A DNA stretch of 64,000 nucleotides from Deltaproteobacteria bacterium Ga0077539 (GCA_001465015.1 LNEO01000279.1:1-64000); one strand, 5' to 3'. Positions 11,776-21,289 are shown, numbered from the stretch's first letter. The notes: a model not told the origin generated them from the letters alone. Translations and numbers: made by a program.

Positions 11776-14700
11776 CGCAGCGGTGCCGTCGTCGAAGCAG
11801 CGCGCCGAATGACTGTGGCACTTCGAGCGCCACGCCTGCCAATGGGACGTCGCGCGAGGCTCGAGGCAGAGCCACCGCTCGCGACGCGAAGCAGCGATCC
11901 CTGCTGCGAACCCTGCCCGATGCTCGTCGCGATGCCGCCTTGGAGAAACCACGTTCCCTGTGGATTTCCTGTGCTCGCGTAGCCAGGGACGGCCCAGAAC
12001 ATGTCGTGCTCCAGGTCCGACACCACCGCGTAGTTCTCGGTCGCGCCGAGGCCGTCACCGGAGAAGTCGTGGACGAAGGTCGTTGTCGCGCCCGTTCCTT
12101 CCAGCGAAACGCGCCACAGATCGCGATACCAAGTCGAACCGATGTAGCCGCCAGCGTACACCAGGCCGTCGCCATGATCGTCGAAGGCGAGGTCTGCGAG
12201 CGCGCCCGCGGGGAGCACGTTGCCGTACGCAAAGACGTCACCGTCGGTCCCGCGAGCGCGCCAGAGATCCGAGAGCGCGTAGCCCGATGAATCGATGCCA
12301 CCGCCGATGAAGAGATCGTCGCCGAGCACGGCGATCGAGGTATCGAAGCGCGCGGGAATCGCCATGCTCAACGTGCGCTGAGACCACGTTCCCGAGGGGA
12401 CGTCGAACGCCCACAGATCACCGAGCAGCGCTCCGCCATCGCTCGCGCGTCCGCCGAAGAGGTAGAGCGTGTGTCCGTCGGCGCTCGCGACCATCGTGGA
12501 CTGGATGCGCGCTGGAGGGCTCGTGGGCGAACCGACGAGCTCCCACTGGTAGATCGTGCGTCCATCGGGCTGAAGCACGGGCGTCGCGCGATGCAGCGTG
12601 AATCGCGTGATTCCCGCGCGAGTTCCGCCGAAGGCGTACACGATGGGCCAGCCGTCGGCGTTGGCGTCGGTGGACGTCCACGCCATCTGCGCGTTCTGCG
12701 GCAGCGCCGCGGGGTAGCCCTGCGTCGAGGCGCTGTCGACCACGGTGGCGACGCGCACGTTCAACCGCGTGATGGTGACGCCGCGGATGGGTGCCGTGGG
12801 ATCCCCGTTGCTCCAGAAGTCGTCGCTCGCGACGTTCGCGTCGGCAGCGCCGAGCGGGACGATGCCCAAGAGCTCGCGGCCCACGACGTGATGGCGCTCG
12901 AGAAAGGGCGGAGGATCGGGATCGGGGCGGATGAAGAAGATGCGGCGGTTCCACCAGTAGTCGTAGAAGCTGCGGACGTAGCGGCCTCGCAGAGAGCCAG
13001 AGCGCATCGGGACCGGCTGCGATGAATAGTGGTCACGCAATCCCTGGACGGGATCGTTGGGATTGGGTGGAGCAGTGTCCGTTTGAACGCGAGACCAGAC
13101 TGCAACCTCGACGTTGACGCCCGATCCCGGCGCGAGGCCGCTCGTGGGAGGCAGCGGGTTGTTGGCGCTGGTGATGTTCCACCCGAACCAGTCCCACATG
13201 CGCTGTCCGCGAAGCGCGAAGAACTGATTGGACGCAGCGGCGGTTCCGGACCAGTTCAGTGGCACCGAGGGAGTCACGACAGGAAAGTTGAATTGCGGCG
13301 CAGTAATCGAGCCGGGTGGACGCGGCGCAAAGTCGCGCACCGCGTCCATGGCGATCGGGCTGTCGCCGAGCCGAGGCGGAGGCACGTCGAGATCGGCGAC
13401 GATCCAACCCATGCCATTGCCCGTGCCATTGGGCAACGAGTTGGGCTTACACTGCGAACTAGGATGCGTGTAGCACTCTTGTCCGCTCATCGTGATCAAG
13501 TTTCCGGTGACGTCCAGTCGGTAACACAAGCACCGCCGGAGCACGCTGGTCTGGCTTGCTGTCGCGCCTGGCGCAGGGCTGCCAGCGGGAAACCCGCTCG
13601 GCGTGGGCCCGCTCCGGGGGGCGTACCCGATCGAAGCGCGATCGTCGCCCTCGTTGCACTGGATGATCTCTGGTCCGATTCGCGAGCACGTCCGTCGCTC
13701 CGAGCGCGTCGTCGACGGATTGGTGGCCGAGATCGTGGCGCAGGGATACGGGTCGCACGCATCCGCGAGGATCGGGCGGTTGTAGAGCGTCTCTGAAGCA
13801 GCGTTGCAGTTGGGCTGTGGACGGTGTGGCGCGTTGGGATCGTCCGCTCGCACGCCGATCGGCTCGTCGCCGCTCGCGATCCCTGTGTTGGGGCACAGAT
13901 CGCATGCGTCTCCACGGCCATCACCATCGCTGTCGATCTGATCGGGGTTGAGCACACCTGGGCAGTTGTCGGCGGTCGTCGCCCCAAGTGTCTCGTCACG
14001 CCAGCGAGTCGTGCTTGCTCCTAGATTAGGAGCACCCAAATTCGAGTGCAAGAAGAGCTCGACATGGCTGTCGATTCGAGTCGCGTGACCATTGCCAGTG
14101 AAGTGCACACCGACGAGTTGTTCTCGGGCGTCCATAAACAGACGGCTTCCGCTCGACGAAGAGCGAGCCCAGAACATGCTCCCGCCGGAGTCTCCCGCTT
14201 CCAACACGAGATTTCCGACCGAAATGGCTGGCTGGTTGGTCGCTCCCAGCACAAGCCCCTGCACGGGAACGGTGGCTGTCAGTCGATGACTGGGCGCGGT
14301 CGAGGTCGCCGATCCAGCCACGCGCACCATCGATCCCGTGGCGAGCTCGTTGTAGTCGAGCATGCTGGGCAGTAACACCGGCGCTGGAATCGCAACCGAA
14401 CGCGGCACTGCGAGCGATGCAGGAAGCTCGAGCAGCGCGATGTCGTGTCCTGCGGAATTGTTGTTGACTGTCCAATTCATGCAAAGCCCCTGGACGTTGG
14501 GTTGCCCCGGTGCCGGAGTGAGATTCGCGGTGGCGTCAGGCATGATGAAGCATCGCCCGTTTTCGCCCGTCTGACTGCGCGGATCCCAACGAGGGCCCGA
14601 AGCCTGCCCCTGAAACACGACTTCGATCTGATGTCGGAGCGTTGCCGGGATTCCCGACGGTTGAAATTTGAGCACACAATGTGCTGCCGTGAGGATGTGC

Positions 14701-14900
14701 CTCGGGGTGATCAACGTCCCGGAGCAGTGCTGATACGACGGATCAGCACCCCGGATCAGCAGCTTGACCGTCGCGTTGTGACGGCGAAGGCTCTCTGGAT
14801 CCGATGGCGTGTCGACCGTCCCACCCCAGATCTCACTCGATGTCTGACCGACATCGACTCGGGAGCAATGCACCAACGAAAGCGACGCGAGTAAAATCAC
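11772..14900 (-). CDS. Secreted trypsin-like (S1) serine protease with TSP3 and kelch-type repeats
   Basis: Large exported protein (about 1040 aa from GTG 14900). A chymotrypsin-fold domain occupies roughly residues 25-320: 'TAAHC' (catalytic His), 'GHDIALLEL' (Asp) and 'LEAGDSGGSM' (Ser) form a complete triad. A thrombospondin type-3 calcium motif ('DSDGDGRGDACDLC') follows. A long middle region of unknown fold comes next, and then kelch-like repeats near the C-terminus ('LYLFGGRASDGG', 'DLFIGGGIDSSG'). The N-terminus is a problem: the hydrophobic signal 'VILLASLSLVHC' has no in-frame ATG. The GTG used here abuts a (GT)7 tract and lacks a ribosome site, whereas ATG 14959 with a purine-rich upstream site is two bases out of frame. 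GTG 15035 is another in-frame option. Coupled by ATGA overlap to the downstream lipoprotein gene. Confidence 0.82.
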   Translation of the reverse strand: MILLASLSLVHCSRVDVGQTSSEIWGGTVDTPSDPESLRRHNATVKLLIRGADPSYQHCSGTLITPRHILTAAHCVLKFQPSGIPATLRHQIEVVFQGQASGPRWDPRSQTGENGRCFIMPDATANLTPAPGQPNVQGLCMNWTVNNNSAGHDIALLELPASLAVPRSVAIPAPVLLPSMLDYNELATGSMVRVAGSATSTAPSHRLTATVPVQGLVLGATNQPAISVGNLVLEAGDSGGSMFWARSSSSGSRLFMDAREQLVGVHFTGNGHATRIDSHVELFLHSNLGAPNLGASTTRWRDETLGATTADNCPGVLNPDQIDSDGDGRGDACDLCPNTGIASGDEPIGVRADDPNAPHRPQPNCNAASETLYNRPILADACDPYPCATISATNPSTTRSERRTCSRIGPEIIQCNEGDDRASIGYAPRSGPTPSGFPAGSPAPGATASQTSVLRRCLCYRLDVTGNLITMSGQECYTHPSSQCKPNSLPNGTGNGMGWIVADLDVPPPRLGDSPIAMDAVRDFAPRPPGSITAPQFNFPVVTPSVPLNWSGTAAASNQFFALRGQRMWDWFGWNITSANNPLPPTSGLAPGSGVNVEVAVWSRVQTDTAPPNPNDPVQGLRDHYSSQPVPMRSGSLRGRYVRSFYDYWWNRRIFFIRPDPDPPPFLERHHVVGRELLGIVPLGAADANVASDDFWSNGDPTAPIRGVTITRLNVRVATVVDSASTQGYPAALPQNAQMAWTSTDANADGWPIVYAFGGTRAGITRFTLHRATPVLQPDGRTIYQWELVGSPTSPPARIQSTMVASADGHTLYLFGGRASDGGALLGDLWAFDVPSGTWSQRTLSMAIPARFDTSIAVLGDDLFIGGGIDSSGYALSDLWRARGTDGDVFAYGNVLPAGALADLAFDDHGDGLVYAGGYIGSTWYRDLWRVSLEGTGATTTFVHDFSGDGLGATENYAVVSDLEHDMFWAVPGYASTGNPQGTWFLQGGIATSIGQGSQQGSLLRVASGGSASSLARRPIGRRGARSATVIRRAASTTAPLR

Positions 14901-14915
14901 GTGTGTGTGTGTGTG
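14901..14915. repeat. (GT)7 dinucleotide tract at the protease gene start
   Basis: Fifteen bases of uninterrupted GT repeat lie directly upstream of the hydrophobic signal sequence of the S1 protease gene ((CA)7 on the coding strand). Loss of one unit would bring ATG 14959 into frame with the protease and give an N-terminus M-S-A-S-R-K-R-G followed by the hydrophobic segment. The tract is short, but its position is typical of a slippage-controlled start. Confidence 0.75.
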
Positions 14916-15091
14916 ACTTGCGCCGCCCTCGGTGAGCCTCTTTTTCTCGATGCGCTCATGATTGTGTCTTCTCTTCCCCCGAGAGCTACACCGCCCCCGG
15001 CACGAACCATGGGACCACAGCCCTTCGCTCGTCACAAGCGCACCTCCCTCGTGCTCGTCGAGCGACGCGCGTCGTGGCAGACTCGTGCGCG

Positions 15092-15886
15092 ATGAAGCCC
15101 TCCGCGCGCAAGCCGACCGTGAGTGCGCTCGATCTGCCGGACACGGACAACATGGGCGAGAGCATTCTGCAGACGTTGATCTCCGAGCTACTTCGCCCGC
15201 TGATCGCGCGGTGGATGCGCGACAGAGGCGAGCGAGCATTCGTCGGAGCAGACCAGTTCTTCTACTACGACCCCAAGGACATCACGCGGCGCATCGCGCC
15301 CGATGTGTATGTGCTGCCGGGACTCGAGGGGCCGCGCGAAGAGCGCGTGTGGTGCACGTGGGACCTCGTCGAGCCGCCCTCGTTCGCCTTTGAAATCGTG
15401 GGCCGCGACGTAGCGAAGGACTACGAGGACGCGCCCATCGATTACAAGAATATCGGCGTCCGAGAGCTCATCGTGTACGACCCGGACTGGACGCTTCGCA
15501 GCCGACGCCGCGTGCGTTGGCAAGTGTGGCAGAAGGTCAAGAAGCGGGGGCTCGTGCGCGTGCTGCAGAGCAACGAGGACCGCGTCGAGTCGAGCGCCCT
15601 CGGCTGCTGGTTGCGCGTCGTGGGCGAAGGAGGCGCGCGGAGAGTGCGTTTGGCCACGGGGCGCTTCGGAGAAGAGCTAGTCGCGACGGACGAAGAGCTC
15701 GCCGCGAGAACCAACGACGCGATTGCGCGCGAAGAAGCCGAGAGGGCCCGTCGCGAGACTGCAGAGCGAGACCGCGAAGCAGCGACGCTAGCAAAAGAGG
15801 CGGCGATCCGCGAACGCGACGTGCTCGCCGCGAAGCTCGCCGCGCTCGCGAAGGGACCGAACAGTCCAAAACGAACGAGGCATTGA
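15092..15886 (+). CDS. Uma2-family (DUF820, PD-(D/E)XK fold) protein with C-terminal coiled coil
   Basis: 264 aa. The Uma2/DUF820 nuclease-fold core is recognisable: 'RRIAPDVYVLPG' (P-D), 'FAFEIVGRDVAKDYE' (acidic residue) and 'YKNIGVRELIVYDP' (Lys after the last strand). The C-terminal ~65 residues form a charged helix ('EEAERARRETAERDREAA'), probably a coiled coil. Many members occur in large paralogous sets in myxobacteria and cyanobacteria, and their biological role is poorly defined. ATG 15092 preferred; GTG 15074 is an alternative. Divergent from the protease gene. Confidence 0.8.
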   Translation: MKPSARKPTVSALDLPDTDNMGESILQTLISELLRPLIARWMRDRGERAFVGADQFFYYDPKDITRRIAPDVYVLPGLEGPREERVWCTWDLVEPPSFAFEIVGRDVAKDYEDAPIDYKNIGVRELIVYDPDWTLRSRRRVRWQVWQKVKKRGLVRVLQSNEDRVESSALGCWLRVVGEGGARRVRLATGRFGEELVATDEELAARTNDAIAREEAERARRETAERDREAATLAKEAAIRERDVLAAKLAALAKGPNSPKRTRH

Positions 15887-15955
15887 CCGCGCGCCGATGG
15901 CGCGCCCCCGCTGAGCGCAGCGCACCCTTCTCGAATTCGTGTGCTCAGTGAGCGC

Positions 15956-16312
15956 TCACCGCGCGCCGCCGCGGGTGTCGCGGTTGGGGACCTCGACGAC
16001 GATTTCGTCGGGGCGAACCCAGCCGAGCTCTTCGCGCACGGCGCGCTCCCTGGCGCGCGGATCGCGGTTGAACGCGTCGAGCTCGGCCTCGAGGTGGTTG
16101 ACGTCTCGCGCGAGCCTGCGGTTCTCGTCGCGCTGCGCGTCGAGCTGCGCCTGCAGCCGCCGGTGCCGCGGCAACCCCTCGGACCCGAGCACCATCACGG
16201 GAACGCCCACCACCGCCAGAACCAGGATCGTCGTGGGCACCGCGAGGGCCACCCGTTCGCGCACCGTCGACACGATGAAGAGGTTGGTCGCACACGGGCG
16301 GGGACAGCGCAC
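15956..16312 (-). CDS. FtsB/DivIC-like septum formation initiator protein
   Basis: 118 aa single-pass membrane protein. A transmembrane helix ('VALAVPTTILVLAVVGVPVMVL') is followed by a coiled coil ('RRLQAQLDAQRDENRRLARDVNHLEAELDAF') and 'DPRARERAVREELGWVRPDEIVVEV'. This end matches the FtsB/DivIC pattern (E-x-x-A-R-E-x-L-G-x-V-x-P-x-E). Expected in the divisome at the cell septum. The first ~20 residues before the membrane helix may be over-extended, since several downstream starts exist. Only 28 bp separate it from the divergent 16341 gene. Confidence 0.8.
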   Translation of the reverse strand: MRCPRPCATNLFIVSTVRERVALAVPTTILVLAVVGVPVMVLGSEGLPRHRRLQAQLDAQRDENRRLARDVNHLEAELDAFNRDPRARERAVREELGWVRPDEIVVEVPNRDTRGGAR

Positions 16313-16340
16313 AATTTCTTGCTACCTTTCGCGCGCCTGT

Positions 16341-17267
16341 ATGTCCGAAAGCAACCCCGCCGAGCCCAAGGTCGTGGCGCCGTACCGTCCACCGAGCACC
16401 GCCGGAGAGTGGGCGCTGCCGCTGCGAAGCGACCCGCCCTGGCTCTCGCTCGGCCTCGTCGCGTCGACCGCGGTGTCGCTGGGCGGATTCGCGGCGCTCT
16501 TTCGCTGGCTCGACCCGCGGGTCCACGTGGCCCTCTCGCTGTTGCCTGGGTTTACGGCGGCGACGTTTCTCGGTTCGGCCGTGTCGTTCTGGGGCCGACG
16601 CAAGGGTGGATCGCTCGAGCTCTACGCGAAGAACCGCGTGCTCAGGGTGAAGGGGCGGCGCGGAGGCGAGGACATTCCCTGGCTCGACGCGCGCGACGGG
16701 TCGACGTTCGGCGCGCTGGTGCTCGAAGACCCCAAGAGCTCGGCGCGCGTGTTCGTGTTCACGCAGGGACAAGAGCCGACGCTGGTGATCGATCGAAGCG
16801 GCGCGAAGCTCTCGGAGGTCTGGCAGAACCGAGTGATTCGCGTGGATTTTTCGAACCTGGCCGTGTCGTCCGAGAGCGCGGGCGCCGTCGAGCTCGCCGT
16901 CGGCGCGTCGAGCGCTCCCATGCTCGAGACGCTCGAAGAGTCCGTAGGCGACGCGCTCTTGGTGCGCCAGCCGCTGCCGTCGGGGGAGGTGTTGCTGCTC
17001 ACCGACACGAGCCTGGCGGTCGGAGATCGACGGATCGTGTTCGGCAAAGAGGTCTCGGCGCGCCGCATCGCGATCGCGACGCCCGCCGGTGAAGTGCTGG
17101 GGCTGTCGATCACGCACGACATGACGTCAGTGCTGTTTGCCTGTGTGGATCCCACGGCGCACGGCGCGACGGCGGACGTGGACGCGCCGGACGCTTACTT
17201 GCATCCGGCGCTGTTCGCCGCGCTCTCGGCGAAGCTCTCGGCGGTCGACACGCCCATCAAGCGGTGA
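16341..17267 (+). CDS. Hypothetical protein with two N-terminal membrane helices
   Basis: 308 aa, not recognised. Residues ~35-58 ('WLSLGLVASTAVSLGGFAAL') and ~64-85 ('VALSLLPGFTAATFLGSAV') are membrane helices. The rest is a soluble, beta-rich region with short repeated phrases such as 'SLELYAKNRVLRVKGRRGGE' and 'VLLLTDTSLAVGDRRIVFG', reminiscent of PH-like membrane-anchored domains, though this is only an impression. GC3 is high and the frame is clean, so coding is likely. ATG 16341 lacks an obvious ribosome site. It precedes the P-type ATPase gene on the same strand by 134 bp. Confidence 0.75.
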   Translation: MSESNPAEPKVVAPYRPPSTAGEWALPLRSDPPWLSLGLVASTAVSLGGFAALFRWLDPRVHVALSLLPGFTAATFLGSAVSFWGRRKGGSLELYAKNRVLRVKGRRGGEDIPWLDARDGSTFGALVLEDPKSSARVFVFTQGQEPTLVIDRSGAKLSEVWQNRVIRVDFSNLAVSSESAGAVELAVGASSAPMLETLEESVGDALLVRQPLPSGEVLLLTDTSLAVGDRRIVFGKEVSARRIAIATPAGEVLGLSITHDMTSVLFACVDPTAHGATADVDAPDAYLHPALFAALSAKLSAVDTPIKR

Positions 17268-17401
17268 GCGCCGAGGCTTTTGTCAGGGGGTAGATTGTGC
17301 GGGGCTGCGCTTTCGGCTACCTACACGCGCTCGATACGCCGCGCGCGAGGCCGCCGAGACTGTTGGGGCCGCGGCGCGGCTAATTTCGATTGGAGTCACG
17401 G

Positions 17402-20179
17402 ATGGCAGAGACCGAGCGGGTCTGGCACGCGATACCCATCGCTGAAGTGATCAAAGAGTGGGACACCGACGCCGAGCGTGGGTTGTCCGCGGAGGCTGCG
17501 ACCGAACGTCGCTTGCGGGTCGGGCTCAACCAGCTCCCCGAGCCGCCCAAGCCGAGCGCGCTCAAGCAGCTGCTCGCGCAGTTCGTGAACCCTCTCGTCG
17601 GCACGCTGCTCGGCGCGGCGGCGATCGGCGTAGGAATCGCGCTCTACGAGAATCCCCCTGGCCAGCGTGGGATCGCGAAGTTCAGCGACGTGATCGCGAT
17701 TCTATTGATCGTGATCGTCAACGCGATCATCGGCTTCGTGCAAGAGCGCAAGGCCGAGAAGGCCCTCGACGCGCTGCAGGCGATGAGCGCTCCGCGGTGT
17801 CGCGTGATCCGAAGCGGCGTCATGATGACGATCGACTCGGTGCAGCTCGTCCCGGGGGACCTGGTGGACCTCAGCGAGGGCGATCAGATTCCTGCGGATT
17901 TGCGGCTGCTCTCGACGGCGGCGCTCGAGACCATCGAGGGCGCGCTGACGGGGGAGAGCACGACGGTCGCAAAGGACTCGCGCAAGGTGCTGCCCGAGCA
18001 CACGCCAGACGCGGACCTCGTGAACATGTCGTTCATGGGAACCAACGTCGCCCGCGGCTCGGCGCGAGGCATCGTCGTGGCCACCGGCGCCAAAACCCGG
18101 CTCGGCAAGATCGGCGATCTGCTCTCGAAGAGCGAGAAGCCCAAGAGCCCGCTCGAAGAGCGGCTCGAGGACTTCGGCAACAAGATCCTCTACCTCTGTT
18201 TGGGCATCTCTGCGGCGCTCTTCGTCGTGGGGCTCGTGCAGGGCGGCAAGTGGCACATGCTCTTGCTGACGGCGGTGTCCGTCGCGGTGGCGGCGATCCC
18301 CGAGGGATTGCCGGCGATCACCACGATCACGCTCGCGCTCGGGATGCAGCGCATGGCCAAGCACAACGCGATCGTGCGAAAGCTCGCCGCGGTCGAGACG
18401 CTGGGCTGTGTGCGCGTGGTCTGCTCGGACAAGACCGGCACGCTCACGATGAACGAGATGACCGTCCGCGCGCTCTTCACGGACGGGATCGAGTACGAGA
18501 TCACCGGCGAGGGCTACGGCGGAAAGAGCGAGATTCGCCTCGATGGAAAGATCGTCGAGGACGTCCCCGAGTGCGTGCGACGCACGATCGAGATCGGCGC
18601 CGTGGCCAACACTGCGATGCTCGAGCTCACGCAGTCGGGCGTGAAGGTCGCGGGCGACCCCACGGAGGGAGCGCTGCTCGCGCTCGGGCAGAAGCTCGGC
18701 TACCCGAGGGACTCAATCGTGGAGGCGGCGAGGACGGCGCTGCTCGTTCCGTTTACGAGCGAGCGCGCGCGGATGACCATGGTCCTGCACAAGGGCGAGC
18801 GGTACATCGCGCACTCCAAGGGCGCGGTCGAGCGGCTCTTGCCGCTGTGCACCCGGATCCGCGGCGAAGGCGGGACGATCCGAGACATCACCGACGAAGA
18901 CCGCAAGCTGATCGACGAGTACGCGTCCAAGCTCAGCGAGAAGGCGCTGCGCGTGCTCGCGCTGGCCGAGCGCGAGGGCGGCGAAGAGCTCGTTGGCGCG
19001 CACGACCTGTCGGACCTCGAGCGCGGCGAGCGCGCAGAGAAGGAGCTTGTTTTCGTGGGTCTCGTCGGGATGAAAGACCCGCCGAGGCCCGAGGTCAAAC
19101 AAGCGATCATCGAGTGCAAGAGCGCGGGCGTCCGGGTCGTCATGATTACTGGTGACCATCGCGCGACGGCCGTGGCGATCGCCAAGGAGCTCGACCTCTG
19201 GCAGTCGGGCGACCTCGCGATGACCGGCGCCGAGCTCGACGAGACGTCGGACCAGAAGCTGCAATCGATCGTGCACAAGGTCCGCGTGTTCGCGCGCGTG
19301 TCGCCGGAGCACAAGCTGCGCATCGTGCGAGCGCTCGTTCAGGCGCCGAACAACGAGGTCGTCGCGATGACGGGCGACGGCGTCAACGACGCGCCCGCGA
19401 TCCGCGAGTCCTCCATCGGCATCTCGATGGGAAAGAACGGCACCGACGTCGCGCGCCAGGCCTCGGACCTGGTGCTCGCGGACGACAACTTCGCGACCAT
19501 CGTCGAGGCGATCCGCGAGGGCCGCGCGATCTTCAGCAACATCAAGAAGTCCATCTTCTTCTTGTTGAGCTCGAACGCGGGCCTCTGCATCACGGTGTTC
19601 GTCACGAGCTTCTTCAAGGACATGCCGCCGCTCACGCCGCTGCAGATCTTGTGGATCAACCTCGTGACCAACGGACTTCCGGCGCTCGCGCTCGGCGTCG
19701 ATCCGCCGGAGCAGGGCCAGATGTCCAAGCCGCCGAGGCCGCCGGGAGAGGCGTTTCTCACGGCCAAGGACTGGTGGTCGATCCTGGCGATCGGCTCGGT
19801 CATGGCCGCGAGCGCGGTGGTGGTCTACCTGCTCCCGTGGTGGGGCGGGATGTCCGCTGCAGAAGCGACCAACTCGAAGCTCACGATGGTGTTCACCATC
19901 CTGGCGCTCGGGCCGCTCGTGCACGCGTTCAACTGCCGCAGCGAGGACGAGTCGATCTTCAAGCTCGGGTTCACGACCAACAAGCTGCTGGTGCTGGCCG
20001 TCCTCGTGAGCGCGACGGTGCACATGCTCGCGATCGCGATCCCCGCGCTGCAGCCGGTCTTCAAGGCCAACCAGGTGTGGGAGGGTCGCGAGCTCGCGCT
20101 CGTTCTGGGCATGAGCCTCTTGCCGCTGCCATTGATCGAGCTGATCAAGGCCGTTCGGCCGAAGAAGAAGGCCGCGTAG
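17402..20179 (+). CDS. P2-type cation-transporting ATPase
   Basis: Ten-helix ion pump of 925 aa driven by ATP. Visible motifs: TGES (183-186, actuator), phosphorylation motif 'CSDKTGTLT' with Asp343, 'GDPTEGALL' (nucleotide domain) and 'TGDGVNDAP' (hinge). The helix-4 sequence 'AAIPEGLPA' places it with SERCA/PMR1-type pumps and keeps the Glu (E301) that binds Ca2+ in SERCA. However, helix 5 reads S-S-N-A-G-L, with Leu where SERCA has E771, and helix 6 reads N-L-V-T-N-G, with Asn where SERCA has D800. The site I ligand set is therefore lost and site II is altered, so calcium specificity should not be assumed. GGAG six bases before ATG 17402 sets the start. An upstream in-frame TTG (17390) is less likely. 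Confidence 0.92.
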   Translation: MAETERVWHAIPIAEVIKEWDTDAERGLSAEAATERRLRVGLNQLPEPPKPSALKQLLAQFVNPLVGTLLGAAAIGVGIALYENPPGQRGIAKFSDVIAILLIVIVNAIIGFVQERKAEKALDALQAMSAPRCRVIRSGVMMTIDSVQLVPGDLVDLSEGDQIPADLRLLSTAALETIEGALTGESTTVAKDSRKVLPEHTPDADLVNMSFMGTNVARGSARGIVVATGAKTRLGKIGDLLSKSEKPKSPLEERLEDFGNKILYLCLGISAALFVVGLVQGGKWHMLLLTAVSVAVAAIPEGLPAITTITLALGMQRMAKHNAIVRKLAAVETLGCVRVVCSDKTGTLTMNEMTVRALFTDGIEYEITGEGYGGKSEIRLDGKIVEDVPECVRRTIEIGAVANTAMLELTQSGVKVAGDPTEGALLALGQKLGYPRDSIVEAARTALLVPFTSERARMTMVLHKGERYIAHSKGAVERLLPLCTRIRGEGGTIRDITDEDRKLIDEYASKLSEKALRVLALAEREGGEELVGAHDLSDLERGERAEKELVFVGLVGMKDPPRPEVKQAIIECKSAGVRVVMITGDHRATAVAIAKELDLWQSGDLAMTGAELDETSDQKLQSIVHKVRVFARVSPEHKLRIVRALVQAPNNEVVAMTGDGVNDAPAIRESSIGISMGKNGTDVARQASDLVLADDNFATIVEAIREGRAIFSNIKKSIFFLLSSNAGLCITVFVTSFFKDMPPLTPLQILWINLVTNGLPALALGVDPPEQGQMSKPPRPPGEAFLTAKDWWSILAIGSVMAASAVVVYLLPWWGGMSAAEATNSKLTMVFTILALGPLVHAFNCRSEDESIFKLGFTTNKLLVLAVLVSATVHMLAIAIPALQPVFKANQVWEGRELALVLGMSLLPLPLIELIKAVRPKKKAA

Positions 20180-20219
20180 AGCGTCGCCACGACGGCGCGT
20201 TTCGTGCGAAGGAAGGGCG

Positions 20220-21224
20220 GTGAGACAACCGCTCCTCGCCCGTGTCGCCTGGGTCTTCGCGCTGTGCTCGACGGTCGCGTGTCGAGATCAGCGCACATCG
20301 AATCAAGTCAGCGCGGCTTCGACCGCGTCCTCCGAGGGGAGCGCCGGGTCGACGACCGCCGATGACGCGCAGGCGCCCGCGACGCCCGCGACGCCCGCGG
20401 CGAGCGTGGACGCGGGCGTCTCGGTCGATCCGGTCGAGGCCGCGCGAGCGCGCTTCGGGGCGACGCACGCTGTGCGTTGGCCGACTGCCGCGGGCTTCGA
20501 CGACGTGATCGCGTTGGTGCGCCCCGATACACGCGGGGGCAACCGCTCGTACACATGGGTTCGCGCGGGAGAGACGGCGCTGGTCGAGGGGAGGTCGTTT
20601 CCGCTCGCCGCGACGTCGGTGAGCGCGATCGCGGCGATGGACGTCGGCGGCGAGAGCGGCGAAGAGTCGATCGTCTTCGGCGAAGGGCTCAGCGCGTTTG
20701 CGACGACCGTGGCGGTCTTTTCGCTGCCGCGTGGGCGCGAGCAGCCGATGGACGACGGAGCGCGCTCGGCGGCGCTCGACGGGGCGCGAACGCTGGACGA
20801 CGTGCGCGCGCGGCTGCCGCTCGAGCGGCCGCGGACCGACGCAGAGCGATCGTCGGCGAGCAACACCGCGATGCTCGGGCAGCTCGCGTTTGCGGCGGTC
20901 GCGGAGCTGCGCGCGATCGTCGCGGCGGCGGGGCTCGAGGTGTGCCGCGTGAGCGCTCCGCAAGGGAGGCGACGGAGCCAGCGGTGCCGCACGTATGCGG
21001 GGCGAACGCTCACCGACCGCGTGCTCGAAGCGGAGCTGCGTCAGCAAGCGCGCGCGATGTTCGACCAGCTCACGACGTTGACGTTTCAGTGCGTGGCCGC
21101 CGAGGAGCAGCGCTGCACCGCCGGACGCTCGGGCGGAACAGAGCTCACCTTCTCGATCACCGGCGCGGGCGCGGCGCGACGCGTCGCCAAGGTCACGCTC
21201 GTCGATCACGAGATCGGCGAGTGA
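20220..21224 (+). CDS. Predicted lipoprotein of unknown function
   Basis: 334 aa starting at GTG 20220, preceded by AAGGAAGGG. The N-terminus 'RVAWVFALCSTVACRD' is a signal peptide with a lipobox-like S-T-V-A-C. A low-complexity Ala/Thr/Asp linker with A-T-P repeats follows. The globular part (about 75-334) contains four or five Cys, including 'EVCRVSAPQGRRRSQRC' and 'LTFQCVAAEEQRCTAGR', and has no recognised domain. It lies 40 bp after the P-type ATPase gene, so it may be co-transcribed. Confidence 0.7.
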   Translation: MRQPLLARVAWVFALCSTVACRDQRTSNQVSAASTASSEGSAGSTTADDAQAPATPATPAASVDAGVSVDPVEAARARFGATHAVRWPTAAGFDDVIALVRPDTRGGNRSYTWVRAGETALVEGRSFPLAATSVSAIAAMDVGGESGEESIVFGEGLSAFATTVAVFSLPRGREQPMDDGARSAALDGARTLDDVRARLPLERPRTDAERSSASNTAMLGQLAFAAVAELRAIVAAAGLEVCRVSAPQGRRRSQRCRTYAGRTLTDRVLEAELRQQARAMFDQLTTLTFQCVAAEEQRCTAGRSGGTELTFSITGAGAARRVAKVTLVDHEIGE

Positions 21225-21289
21225 CCGCGGCGCGCGAGGCCGCGAGGGGGGGTGTGTTGAATGCGTGGAGCAAGGCGCGCCTGGCGCCC

